Assembly (NCBI GenBank): GCA_003354055.1
Contig: PIVQ01000009.1
Location: 1-42,674, forward strand
Origin: Desulfobacteraceae bacterium
Lineage (GTDB): Bacteria > Desulfobacterota > Desulfobacteria > Desulfobacterales > Desulfobacteraceae
DNA: 42,674 nt
Reading direction: 5' to 3'
This document shows, piece by piece, positions 32,781 through 40,787 of this stretch. The stretch's first letter is position 1. Every line of letters begins with the position of its first letter. The notes under the pieces were generated by a model. The model worked only from the letters and a program-made list of their open reading frames with translations. It was not told where the DNA came from and searched no databases. Both the position numbers and the translations under genes were made by a program.

Positions 32781-33212
32781 ATGACCGACGTATACGGACA
32801 GGATATCAAGATTGATGAGCACATGCAGGCGGTGGTTGCGGCCAATGGGGAGGCTGTTTTGACCCAGGGTCCGGAGACCGGCTGTCAGGACATCAAACTG
32901 CGCCTGTTTGAGTATCTTGGCACCCTATTTTACGACAAAGAACACGGATCGGTCATTATGGACTGGATACAAGATGAGAACACGGAAGAGAATCGGATGG
33001 GTCTTGTCAATGAGGTGGCCAGGCGGATCCGGCTGGATCCACGGGTAGAATACGGTACCGTGACAAGCAGTGTGTTGTCCTGGGATGAAAAAGGAATCAA
33101 GATCAATGCGGGCTGGCAGTTTATTGAGGAGGATCATCTGTTTAACCTGGTGATCGAAATGGACTCTGAAAAAAGTGAAATGGTGATTAAAGATGTCAAT
33201 CCCTATCAATAA
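32781..33212 (+). CDS. baseplate wedge protein, gp46-like (W/gp25 family)
   Basis: A 143-residue protein. TDVYGQDIKIDEHMQAVVAANGEAVLTQGPETGCQDIKLRLFEYLGTLFYDKEHG and a later NEVARRIRLDPRVEYG follow the GPW/gp25 pattern. It forms the baseplate inner wedge with gp47. It overlaps its downstream neighbour by 20 bases. Confidence 0.8.
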   Translation: MTDVYGQDIKIDEHMQAVVAANGEAVLTQGPETGCQDIKLRLFEYLGTLFYDKEHGSVIMDWIQDENTEENRMGLVNEVARRIRLDPRVEYGTVTSSVLSWDEKGIKINAGWQFIEEDHLFNLVIEMDSEKSEMVIKDVNPYQ

Positions 33213-34347
33213 AACGTTGGAAGAGATCCGGACTGAAATGTTTGCCCGGATTAATGAGGTCCAGGAGGAATATCAGGCAAAGGGCTGGATGCCGGTGCTC
33301 TTGAATTTGAACAAGGGCATCTTCCGGGGATGTATTGAACTGTGGTGCTGGGGACTGTTTCAGCTTTATTCATTCCTGGCTCTTATTCTGGAACAGATTT
33401 TTGTCGGTTCTGCTACCGGTGTCTGGCTTGAGCTGCTCTGCCGAATTGTAAATATTGAGAGAAAGAAACAGACAAAGGCCGTGGGTACGGTTTTATTCTC
33501 CCGGATAGAAGCTGCCGGCAATGTGCCGATTCCTGCCGGCCGTATCGTGAAGACGCTCCCGGACGGTTCAGGCGTGGTTTACCGCTTTATCACAACAGCG
33601 GCTGCTGTTCTCCTGGATGGGGATTTGAGCGTTGCTGTACCGGTTGTGGCAGAGGAATACGGAAGCAAGGCCAATGTGTCTGCCGGGATGATTACGGAAA
33701 TTGTCACCAGCATCCCCGGGGTGGACGCTGTGGGCAACCTTGTGGACTGGCTGACAAGTGAAGGGGCGGACACTGAGAACGATGACAGCCTCCGCGCCCG
33801 GTATATTCTTGCCTGGCAAGGGAACAACGGCTGCACAAAATATGCTTATGAGAGCTGGGCATTGTCCGTTACCGGCGTGGTTGCGGCAAAGATCATGGAT
33901 CAGCATCCCCGTGGCCAGGGAACTGTTGATATTGTTATCCAGGGCACGGCCGGGGTGCCTACTGCGGAGTTGCTGGCTGCTGTTGATAAGGTGATAAAGG
34001 AAAATGTGCCGGTCAATGATGATGAGCTGGTCAAAGGAGTAGTGTCTGTACCATTGACGCTGGCTGGCACATTGGCTCTGGTTCACGGGGATCCTGATTT
34101 GATCGTTGCACAGGTGACTCAGCGCTTGAATGATCTGTTTGCAAATCTTCAGACCAATGAAGAGATTGATCCATTCCGGATCGGAGATGATGTGATCCTG
34201 GATCGGATTGTTGCTGTGATCATGGCTGTTGACGGCATAAAGCAAGTGCTCTGGACATCTCCTGCAGATAATATTGCGGTATCAGATGAAGGCCTGGCCA
34301 TATTGGATACCGCCAATTTTACAACGTCCTGGGCGGAGGCGGCATAA
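33193..34347 (+). CDS. baseplate J-like protein (gp47)
   Basis: A 384-residue protein with SINKTLEEIRTEMFARI at its start and a central DSLRARYILAWQGNNGCTKYAYESWALSVTGVVAAKIMDQHPRGQG region typical of baseplate J/gp47. It links wedge and fibre. The end is followed directly by the next gene. Confidence 0.85.
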   Translation: MSIPINKTLEEIRTEMFARINEVQEEYQAKGWMPVLLNLNKGIFRGCIELWCWGLFQLYSFLALILEQIFVGSATGVWLELLCRIVNIERKKQTKAVGTVLFSRIEAAGNVPIPAGRIVKTLPDGSGVVYRFITTAAAVLLDGDLSVAVPVVAEEYGSKANVSAGMITEIVTSIPGVDAVGNLVDWLTSEGADTENDDSLRARYILAWQGNNGCTKYAYESWALSVTGVVAAKIMDQHPRGQGTVDIVIQGTAGVPTAELLAAVDKVIKENVPVNDDELVKGVVSVPLTLAGTLALVHGDPDLIVAQVTQRLNDLFANLQTNEEIDPFRIGDDVILDRIVAVIMAVDGIKQVLWTSPADNIAVSDEGLAILDTANFTTSWAEAA

Positions 34348-35007
34348 ATGAGCCTGTTTTTCGACTATTTCAAAAAGACTTTGAAATGGCGTCCTATTCA
34401 GGATCCGGGACCCATTGGTGCTGTGGTTCGCGGCGGTGCTCTGGCTCTGGATACGGTCCGGGATAGTATTTTATGGCTCAGGCTGCAGGCCTCTCCTGAA
34501 ACATGTGAAGAACAGTTTTTATCATTTCATGCTGCTGCCCGGGGGATTATCAGACGGCGGCATGAATCTATAACGCAGTATCGTACCCGGGTTGTGAACG
34601 CTTATGCCTGGCAGCTTTTAGGAGGGAAGAGAGCAGGCTTTCCTAAGATGTTGTCGTATCTGGGTTATCCCAATGTCTATACCTATAATCTGAAAAATGA
34701 TGATCCGGAACGATGGGCTGAGTTCAAAGTTATCCTGCCGTTGCCTGAAGATACCACCATCACTGAGGCTGATATTAAGACCATTGATGATGTGGTGAAC
34801 GATCAAAAGCCTGCCAAGTCAAAGCTTGCCGAAATAACGCTTACCCGGGAACGGCAGCATAACTTGATGGTGGCCACGGCATCATCGATAAAAATAAGCC
34901 TGCAGGTAGGACCGTATATACCCGCATCCAGAATGACGGGCAGTGACTTATACCAATCAACAGCAATGATGGTCTCAATATCCATGACCATCCCTGCAGA
35001 GGAATAG
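34348..35007 (+). CDS. baseplate/tail protein gp48-like
   Basis: A 219-residue protein with GGAGGCGG upstream. Begins MSLFFDYFKKTLKWRPIQDPGP, contains HESITQYRTRVVNAYAWQLLGGKRAGFPKMLSYLGYPN, like tail protein I/Mu gp48. It is directly downstream of gp47, the usual order. Confidence 0.75.
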   Translation: MSLFFDYFKKTLKWRPIQDPGPIGAVVRGGALALDTVRDSILWLRLQASPETCEEQFLSFHAAARGIIRRRHESITQYRTRVVNAYAWQLLGGKRAGFPKMLSYLGYPNVYTYNLKNDDPERWAEFKVILPLPEDTTITEADIKTIDDVVNDQKPAKSKLAEITLTRERQHNLMVATASSIKISLQVGPYIPASRMTGSDLYQSTAMMVSISMTIPAEE

Positions 35008-35016
35008 GAGGATAAA

Positions 35017-36366
35017 TTGGCTGAATTTCCAGGTTTCGTTTTAACCGAACACGGGATTGATCTCGCGGCTAAATGTGAGGCCGGAGAGACCCTTGTCTAT
35101 ACAAAGGCAAGGATCGGATCCGGGCAGTTGCCGCCGGATGGGAATGCGTTTTCTGCAGTCCAGGATGCTGATGTGATCACGATTTATAATGCTGAGATGG
35201 GCGTGGCCACAGATGCAGCCGATGGCAATACGGGTTTTTCAGTTTCCACCACGACCCCAGGGGCAAGTGATACTGCTGAAATTACCGGCATCACGGCGCT
35301 GGCTGCTGCTACATTGACCGGTGGGGAGTATTTTAAGCTGCACACCCCGTTTTTAGACTTCCATGTTTATTACCAGGTGGACGGTGTTGGTGCCGATCCG
35401 GAACCTGCCGGCAGCATACCGGTGATTGTGGCGGTAGAGGCGTTGGATTCGGCGGTGGTGGTGGCACAGAAAACAGCCACGGCCATTGATCAGGATCGGA
35501 CTGAACTCGGAGATCTGGTGCGAATCATCAATGAAAAAATGGAAATTGATATCACCGGAAAAGCCGTTGCGAATGGAGACGGCACCGCAACTATTCCCAT
35601 TCAGTTTTCAAACCAGAATCTGGATCAAGGATTCCTTTGGACAGAAATCGGAATCTATGCCCAGGATCCGGACCGTGGTGAAATCCTTTATTCGGTTACC
35701 AATGCCGGAACAATGGGTGATCCTGTGCCGGCATACGGGGGAGCAACGGCTGTGGCATATGATTTGAACGCCACGACTAAAATTGGTTCCATCAGCGATG
35801 TGCAGGCGGTTGTGGTTCCATCATCTTATGTTACTCATGAGGTTTTGACAGGCTATGTTACTCAGGAAGCTTTGGCAGCTGCGATCCATGATGGCAAGGT
35901 CGGCCTTGATGCTAACCTGTCCTATGTTCCCAGTGCCCAGGAGATGTTAGACCGCAATCTTATGGAACGGAACGGGGATCAACTTATTGTTGCGGATTAT
36001 CCTTTGACATACGCCAGGATCGGCAGGATGTACACCTCGCCGGCCACTGATGCCCAGTATTTTTGGTTGCCGGATGACCGTGGATTGTTTCCCCGGTACT
36101 GGGATCATGGGGCCGGTATCGACCCGGATGCCGCAAGCAGAATAGACAGGGGGGACGGAACTGCTGGTGATGTCGTAGGGACAAGCCAGTTAGACCAATT
36201 CAAAGGCCACGCTCACTCACTGCCAGCGGGTAACGTCAGCTCCGGGGCTTGGGGGTTCATAAGGAACGATGCCTCTGCCGGTAACGGGCTCACGAACGAA
36301 AATGGAGGGGCGGAATCAAGGGGGAAGAACAGAAATAAATGGGGAGGAATATATGTCGATGCCTAA
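35017..36366 (+). CDS. tail fibre protein
   Basis: A 449-residue protein starting with TTG; AGGAGG lies upstream and no ATG fits. N-terminus EFPGFVLTEHGIDLAAKCEAGETLVYTKARIGSG is the DUF3751-type fibre base; the middle is glycine- and alanine-rich; the end has a tail-collar-like LFPRYWDHGAG and KGHAHSLP segment. The final GGAESRGKNRNKWGGIYVDA differs from the usual RPKNVAL-type collar end, so the tip may be altered. It recognises the host surface. Confidence 0.78.
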   Translation: MAEFPGFVLTEHGIDLAAKCEAGETLVYTKARIGSGQLPPDGNAFSAVQDADVITIYNAEMGVATDAADGNTGFSVSTTTPGASDTAEITGITALAAATLTGGEYFKLHTPFLDFHVYYQVDGVGADPEPAGSIPVIVAVEALDSAVVVAQKTATAIDQDRTELGDLVRIINEKMEIDITGKAVANGDGTATIPIQFSNQNLDQGFLWTEIGIYAQDPDRGEILYSVTNAGTMGDPVPAYGGATAVAYDLNATTKIGSISDVQAVVVPSSYVTHEVLTGYVTQEALAAAIHDGKVGLDANLSYVPSAQEMLDRNLMERNGDQLIVADYPLTYARIGRMYTSPATDAQYFWLPDDRGLFPRYWDHGAGIDPDAASRIDRGDGTAGDVVGTSQLDQFKGHAHSLPAGNVSSGAWGFIRNDASAGNGLTNENGGAESRGKNRNKWGGIYVDA

Positions 36367-37045
36367 ACTATATAATGCACATCCAAAAACGCTGGAATAT
36401 CTTGAGGGCCAAGATACAGAAGCCGCACAGAATCGCAAGTATTCTCCTGAAACCCATGACCCGGCTGATCAATATCAGTACAACCCCAGAACATCGAGTT
36501 TGATCCAACCCCCATCGGTCAAGAAAAATGAAAAACAGCTCTTGATTGACGGTCAATGGCAGGTGGTGCCGGATTTCAGGGGAAAAGTTTATTTTGATAC
36601 GGCAAACGGTCAGCGCCATGAGATTACGGAGCTTGATATTGAACCGGAATCCTCCTGGACAGAAAAGGAACGGCCGAACGGAACCGAATGGGATCCCGGT
36701 ACAAGTGACTGGGTAAAGACCAAAGACACCCTTAAAACGGAAATCAACACCGGGTATTATAAGCACCTGGGCCTGGGGCTTGACGTCTCATCCCTGGGTG
36801 ACGAACCTGTTAAAATCCAGATCAATCCTGCATCCTTACAGAGGCTTGGTTTTACCTATACCGAAATGCTGGCTAAGGAACGGCAAGGCCAGACAGATAT
36901 CGGAACCATTGTCCGGGCCATGGATAATTCCAAGCATCCTGCAACGCTTGATCAGTTTGAAAAAATGATTCTTGAAATCGGTGCCCATGTATCCCCCAGG
37001 CAGCGCCAGAACTGGGATGACAAGGACGCATTACTGACACCTTAA
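36353..37045 (+). CDS. fibre-associated protein (DUF4376/assembly-like)
   Basis: A 230-residue protein from ATG 36353 with GGGGAGG upstream, in 14-base overlap with the fibre. Middle region PNGTEWDPGTSDWVKT is a tail-fibre assembly-like segment, and the C-terminal helical part resembles DUF4376. It likely helps the fibre fold or attach. Confidence 0.6.
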   Translation: MSMPKLYNAHPKTLEYLEGQDTEAAQNRKYSPETHDPADQYQYNPRTSSLIQPPSVKKNEKQLLIDGQWQVVPDFRGKVYFDTANGQRHEITELDIEPESSWTEKERPNGTEWDPGTSDWVKTKDTLKTEINTGYYKHLGLGLDVSSLGDEPVKIQINPASLQRLGFTYTEMLAKERQGQTDIGTIVRAMDNSKHPATLDQFEKMILEIGAHVSPRQRQNWDDKDALLTP

Positions 37046-37064
37046 ACCACAGGGAGAAATATGT

Positions 37065-38117
37065 ATGAAAATCATAGTCTGCTTTGACGGTACCAGCAAC
37101 CAGCCAGAAGACGCCCACCAGGAAAAAACAAAGGCTGGCCTCCTGGAGGACGACAACATCACCAACGTCCTGAAGCTGCATCTGCTGGCCGGCGGGAATA
37201 TCGAGAACACTGCAGCGGCTGTGGACGGTCAGAAAAGCCTTTATTACTCCGGCGTAGGCACCCGGGGCAACTTTTTCCGCAGGATCCTGAGACAGGCCTT
37301 TGCCCTGTCATCACCCGAGGATATCATGGCCGAGGCCCTGGAAGACCTTGCCGAGATCTATATGCCTGGTGACCACCTATATATATTCGGCTTCAGCCGG
37401 GGCGCTGCCATTGCAAGACTTTTTTCAAGCATTTTGGCTCGGGACGGTCTTAAAACCCGGGACGGGGATCTGGATAAAAAACCCGTGGTTAAGATGCTCG
37501 GCGTCTGGGATACCGTGGCAAGTTTCGGGGCCCCGAATTTGGATTCTAAAAAGCGGCCGGTTTCCGATGTCCTGTTTGAGGACTGCACCATCTCACCCAT
37601 CATAGAACATGCCTATCACCAGGTGGCCCTGGATGAGAACCGCCTGGTCTTCAGACCCACCCTGATGAACCTCCAGCCCGACGTCCATGAAGTATGGTTC
37701 CCGGGCACCCACAGCGACATCGGCGGCGGGTTCAGGATTGACGGTCTTTCTGATATCTGCCTGGACTGGATGCTGGCCCGGGCAGAGGACCATGGTCTTT
37801 ATTTTCTCTCTGCAGCTACCATTCCTGAAGAGAACCTCCATGGTCAGGACCAGGACGGTGACCAGATTCATATCGGCAGAGACGATATAGAAATCAAACC
37901 GGATTACAACGGCCTGCTCCACGTCCACAACGACTCCTGGAGAAAAGGCAGACTGAAGAACATGACCCTGGCCGCCCGGGAGCTGGTGGTTTTAAAGACC
38001 AACCTGGCGTCAGACATTACCCCTTCCATTCACCGGTCCGCAATCAACCGATGGGAAGCAAACAGCGCTTACAATCCGGACAGCACTCTGGGTGTGGAAT
38101 ATAAAACAGTAGATTAG
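37065..38117 (+). CDS. DUF2235 alpha/beta hydrolase (Tle1-like lipase family), cargo
   Basis: A 350-residue protein with GGGAGA upstream. It starts IIVCFDGTSNQ, has the nucleophile elbow GFSRG near residues 109-113 and GVWDTV with the acid D149, then FPGTHSDIGGGF near 216-224, the usual DUF2235 triad arrangement. The family includes type VI lipase effectors (Tle1, phospholipase). No signal peptide or effector neighbours are present. Sited after the tail fibre genes as an extra gene, it may act on the cell or serve lysogenic conversion; the substrate is unknown. Confidence 0.85.
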   Translation: MKIIVCFDGTSNQPEDAHQEKTKAGLLEDDNITNVLKLHLLAGGNIENTAAAVDGQKSLYYSGVGTRGNFFRRILRQAFALSSPEDIMAEALEDLAEIYMPGDHLYIFGFSRGAAIARLFSSILARDGLKTRDGDLDKKPVVKMLGVWDTVASFGAPNLDSKKRPVSDVLFEDCTISPIIEHAYHQVALDENRLVFRPTLMNLQPDVHEVWFPGTHSDIGGGFRIDGLSDICLDWMLARAEDHGLYFLSAATIPEENLHGQDQDGDQIHIGRDDIEIKPDYNGLLHVHNDSWRKGRLKNMTLAARELVVLKTNLASDITPSIHRSAINRWEANSAYNPDSTLGVEYKTVD

Positions 38118-38126
38118 ATCAAGAAA

Positions 38127-38170
38127 GCTGCCCTGGTGGATGCGCCAACATCCCCAGGGCGAATGGCAGC
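38127..38170 (+). terminator. large imperfect hairpin after the hydrolase gene
   Basis: An outer stem GCTGCC/GGCAGC and an inner stem CCCTGG-t-GGATG/CATCC-CCAGGG around a short loop. There is no T run after it, so it may be a processing or Rho-aided stop rather than an intrinsic terminator. It marks the end of the tail/fibre/hydrolase transcript. Confidence 0.5.
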
Positions 38171-38272
38171 TTGGGGGCATGCCAGACATCATATAAATGA
38201 CAACTCCCTTCACTCGGACCGAGCAAATAGGGATATATCAGACAGATTTCAGCTGCACAAGGAGATTGTCCT

Positions 38273-39079
38273 ATGAAAAGCCCCATTGCCTATATCGGTG
38301 GCAAATCCAAATTATCAAAACAGATCGTATCCTTAATCCCGAAACACAAAATCTATTGTGAAGTTTTTTCAGGCGCTGCCTGGGTTTTCTTTACCAAAGA
38401 GCCGTCAAAGGTAGAGGTCATCAATGATCTTGATTCCGATTTGATCTCCTTTTACCGTGTGCTTCAGAATCACCTGGAAGAGTTCTTAAAACAATTTAAA
38501 TGGGCATTAACGTCCCGAGAATGGTTTGACGACTGGAAAAAGCAACTTGATGGTCGGGGTCTGACAGATATCCAGAAGGCCGCCCGGTACTATTATATCC
38601 AGCGCTTGGCCTTCGGTGGCCGGGTAAGGAACCGATCCTATGGTGTCCAGACAGACGGCCGAACACCCAGAATTAATATTGTCCGCTTAGAAGAGGAAAT
38701 GTCAGATATCTACCTCCGCTTGGCCAATGTCCGGATAGAGAATCTATCCTGGAAGGATTTCATCACCCGCTATGATAAGCCGGAAACCTTCTTTTACTGT
38801 GACCCGCCATGGTATGGGTGTTTAGATTATAAACACAACTTTCTCCTGAAAGACTACATAGATTTGGCCGACACCTTAAAAGGAATCCAGGGGCAATTCA
38901 TGCTGAGCATAAACGATCACCCGGAGATGCTGGAGGTATTCAAAGATTTTAATCAAAAGGAAGTATCATTATTATATACGGTAGGCCAAAAGGGGCCGGT
39001 GGAGGCTAACGAACTCATATATTCAAACTATGAGTTAAAAGAAAATAAAAATATGAGTTTGTTTGCTGATTTCCTTTAG
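38273..39079 (+). CDS. D12-class DNA adenine N6-methyltransferase (Dam-like)
   Basis: A 268-residue methyltransferase with AAGGAG upstream. It has a SAM-binding YIGGKSKL start (residues 7-14), INDLDSDL, and a DPPW catalytic motif at 177-180 (the DPPY motif with W). D12 enzymes methylate adenine, often GATC. Mu also carries a DNA-modification gene near its right end (mom), so this likely protects phage DNA from restriction. The target sequence cannot be read here. Confidence 0.82.
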   Translation: MKSPIAYIGGKSKLSKQIVSLIPKHKIYCEVFSGAAWVFFTKEPSKVEVINDLDSDLISFYRVLQNHLEEFLKQFKWALTSREWFDDWKKQLDGRGLTDIQKAARYYYIQRLAFGGRVRNRSYGVQTDGRTPRINIVRLEEEMSDIYLRLANVRIENLSWKDFITRYDKPETFFYCDPPWYGCLDYKHNFLLKDYIDLADTLKGIQGQFMLSINDHPEMLEVFKDFNQKEVSLLYTVGQKGPVEANELIYSNYELKENKNMSLFADFL

Positions 39080-39096
39080 ATTGTGAGCCGCACTAT

Positions 39097-39200
39097 AGCG
39101 TGAGGCTTTTAAAATGTTCCGGAGGCGGTCAGTATCCTTATTATATAGTGTTGGGCAAAAGCCTAAAAAGGCAACTGAGCTGATTATTCAGAATTCTTGA
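39097..39200 (+). pseudogene. relic of a second D12 methyltransferase C-terminus
   Basis: After the intact methyltransferase gene the frame REAFKMFRRRSVSLLYSVGQKPKKATELIIQNS ends at TGA 39198-39200. It aligns with EVFKDFNQKEVSLLYTVGQKGPVEANELIYSN of the intact gene. Upstream the match is lost. Only about the last 33 residues remain, so it is a decayed paralogue from a past duplication or replacement. Confidence 0.7.
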
Positions 39201-39274
39201 ACAGACAGCAATATATTAACCTGACTCTCAAATTTCACTTGCGAAACCTAAAGTATTTTGACAGCCGGTGATAA

Positions 39275-40108
39275 TTGTTTTATTTGAAACTGAAGACAAT
39301 CCTATTGTTTATAGATTCCCTTGGTTTGAGTTTATTAGGAGTAAAAAGCATTATGTTTATTTTTAAGTATCACGTCATTCCGATCACTTTTTGGATTTCA
39401 GTTTTATTTATTGCCTTTTTGATAGGGGATAGAACTAAAAAAAACAGAACCTTTTTTAAGAGATTTTCTGAAGATTCAGGCTTAAAATACATCTGGAGCA
39501 AGATAAGAGTTCGTCCCTTAGTTTTTGGATCACTTGGTCTGTCAATTATTGGTATTTCGCTAATAATCATTTTTCTATCCGATGGTGGGGAATTCATAAA
39601 TAGCATTATTCCAGAACTGATAGGGTTTTGTTTAGAGGGTCTTTTTTTTGTAGCTTTACTTCATTTTTTTAGAGAGAGGGATGAGAAAACCAGAAGACAG
39701 CAAATAAAAATGGTTGTGGGGAATAGCCTCATAGGAGTGATGATGGAGATAGCTATGCTTTATAACTACTTAAATCCTGATAGCCAAGAAACAGAGTTCA
39801 CCGCTGGGGAATCTATAACAAATAGAATTTTTAAGCCTGAATGGATCATATTGTACAGAACAATATTTGCAGGTAAAATAGAATTTTTTACCGGTTTGGA
39901 AGATGTGGTTCAAAGAATAGCAGAAAATGTTGATAGAGCAAAAGGCATGACGCCAATCGTAGCCTTATTGCACCCATTAGATCTTTACGACTGGGACTCA
40001 ATCTGTAGATCTCTCGAAAACGTCTGCGAGTCCTCAGAGCCAAGAAAACAAATTGGTTATATTAGGGACTTCCTTTTAGCGTTTGCCCGCTTTGAAGATA
40101 GGATTTAG
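39275..40108 (+). CDS. multi-TM protein of unknown function, AT-rich right-end cargo
   Basis: A 277-residue protein opened by TTG 39275; an ATG at 39353 with AGGAG upstream is a possible shorter start. It has about four hydrophobic segments (near 5-25, 26-50, 82-105 and 115-130) and a charged cytoplasmic C-terminal half. No family is recognised. AT-rich composition like the left-end cargo suggests a separate origin. It could be a lysogenic conversion or exclusion gene, by position only. Confidence 0.55.
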   Translation: MFYLKLKTILLFIDSLGLSLLGVKSIMFIFKYHVIPITFWISVLFIAFLIGDRTKKNRTFFKRFSEDSGLKYIWSKIRVRPLVFGSLGLSIIGISLIIIFLSDGGEFINSIIPELIGFCLEGLFFVALLHFFRERDEKTRRQQIKMVVGNSLIGVMMEIAMLYNYLNPDSQETEFTAGESITNRIFKPEWIILYRTIFAGKIEFFTGLEDVVQRIAENVDRAKGMTPIVALLHPLDLYDWDSICRSLENVCESSEPRKQIGYIRDFLLAFARFEDRI

Positions 40109-40200
40109 AATTTTGTCGAGGTCTTATTTATAATAAACTTAATGTATAGAGTTTTATCTTTCATCTATTGGATAAAATTTGTTTAAAAAAGGTGAATCGA

Positions 40201-40428
40201 ATGGCTTCATTTTATGAGGTGCCTGTCTTTTGGCATGATGGACGTAAAACGATTGGGCGAGCCATTGGCAATAATGCCGCATGGCTCTGCCAATGCAAGG
40301 AAATTTTGATTGGACCACATGAAAAGATGTTCCCGATAGATCCTTGTCCAAAATGTGATAAGCGTTTTCGTATTGTTCGTGGGGTGAAACCTCAGTACGT
40401 AGCTCATGTCGAAGAAATTGTTGATTAG
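40201..40428 (+). CDS. small zinc-ribbon-like protein, last gene of the prophage
   Basis: A 75-residue protein from ATG 40201 with AAAAGGTG before it. It has CQCKE and, later, CPKCDKRF, a possible zinc ribbon. No family is recognised. It ends 211 bases before the right end of the prophage. Confidence 0.55.
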   Translation: MASFYEVPVFWHDGRKTIGRAIGNNAAWLCQCKEILIGPHEKMFPIDPCPKCDKRFRIVRGVKPQYVAHVEEIVD

Positions 40429-40556
40429 TGTTTAAGAATCAACAAAAATATATAATATCTTTCATTTCCAAGTTTTAAATTTCTAAGACTATCTGTCATA
40501 ATTTCTGAGATCTTTTTGATGAGATAGAAAGAAAATGTTAGTAGCGCGTACTAAAA

Positions 40557-40573
40557 TCAAAACATTTTTGACG
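40557..40573 (+). promoter_or_regulatory. candidate internal transposase-binding site near the right end
   Basis: TCAAAACATTTTTGACG, the partner of 490-506. Between it and the end lies CGTTTTTTGCACGTATTTATAA, a second likely site resembling the repeated sites of the Mu right end. Confidence 0.5.
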
Positions 40574-40599
40574 ATATCAACACGTTTTTTGCACGTATT

Positions 40600-40639
40600 T
40601 ATAACATGTTTTCATCAAAAAATATAACCCGCCGCTACA
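40600..40639 (-). repeat. right terminal inverted repeat
   Basis: The minus strand from 40639 reads TGTAGCGGCGGGTTATA and carries GAAAACATGTTATA at positions 27-40, the same as the left end. The outermost CGCCGCTACA resembles, from memory, the CGCCGCTTCA tip of Mu. Confidence 0.78.
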
Positions 40640-40645
40640 TGTATA
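40640..40645. repeat. right target-site duplication of the prophage
   Basis: TGTATA, identical to 388-393. It supplies TATA to the TATAAT box of element G. Confidence 0.75.
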
Positions 40646-40699
40646 ATCTTTCCTGTTGCAATTTTAGACCGGGTAAGGATATTGTCCAATTAAGTTGAT
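40642..40699 (+). repeat. dispersed intergenic element, forward copy G (split by the prophage)
   Basis: TATAAT 40642-40647, 7 bases, GTTGCA 40655-40660, 19 bases, TATTGT, ending GTTGAT 40694-40699. Its upstream part lies at 348-393 on the other side of the prophage; joined, it matches copy D over about 100 bases. It precedes the gene at 40788. Confidence 0.65.
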
Positions 40700-40787
40700 T
40701 TGTCATCCGTTTAAAAAATCAACATTTTCAATGTGCGGATAAGTATAATTACTTGTATTAGGCAGATTATATCTCGGAGGATTATTT

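Larger units (their letters stand above)
394..40639 (+). mobile_element. Mu-like transposable prophage, apparently complete
   Basis: The element starts TG and ends CA, has imperfect inverted ends with matching candidate transposase sites, and is flanked by TGTATA duplications. Between the ends lie, in Mu order, a leftward repressor, a Ner-like regulator, a DDE transposase, an AAA transposition partner, GemA, lysis genes, terminase, head, contractile tail, baseplate and fibre. All head and tail open frames are intact, so the prophage may be functional. It differs from Mu in carrying about 4.2 kb of cargo outside the repressor at the left end and a further 3.5 kb after the tail fibre region. 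The boundaries are read from sequence; excision or packaging cannot be judged. Confidence 0.88.

Noticed and set aside
40420..40443. GTTGATT/AATCAAC hairpin at the end of the last phage gene as terminator
   Set aside because: Seven AT-rich pairs, followed by A bases and not T bases; too weak to call.
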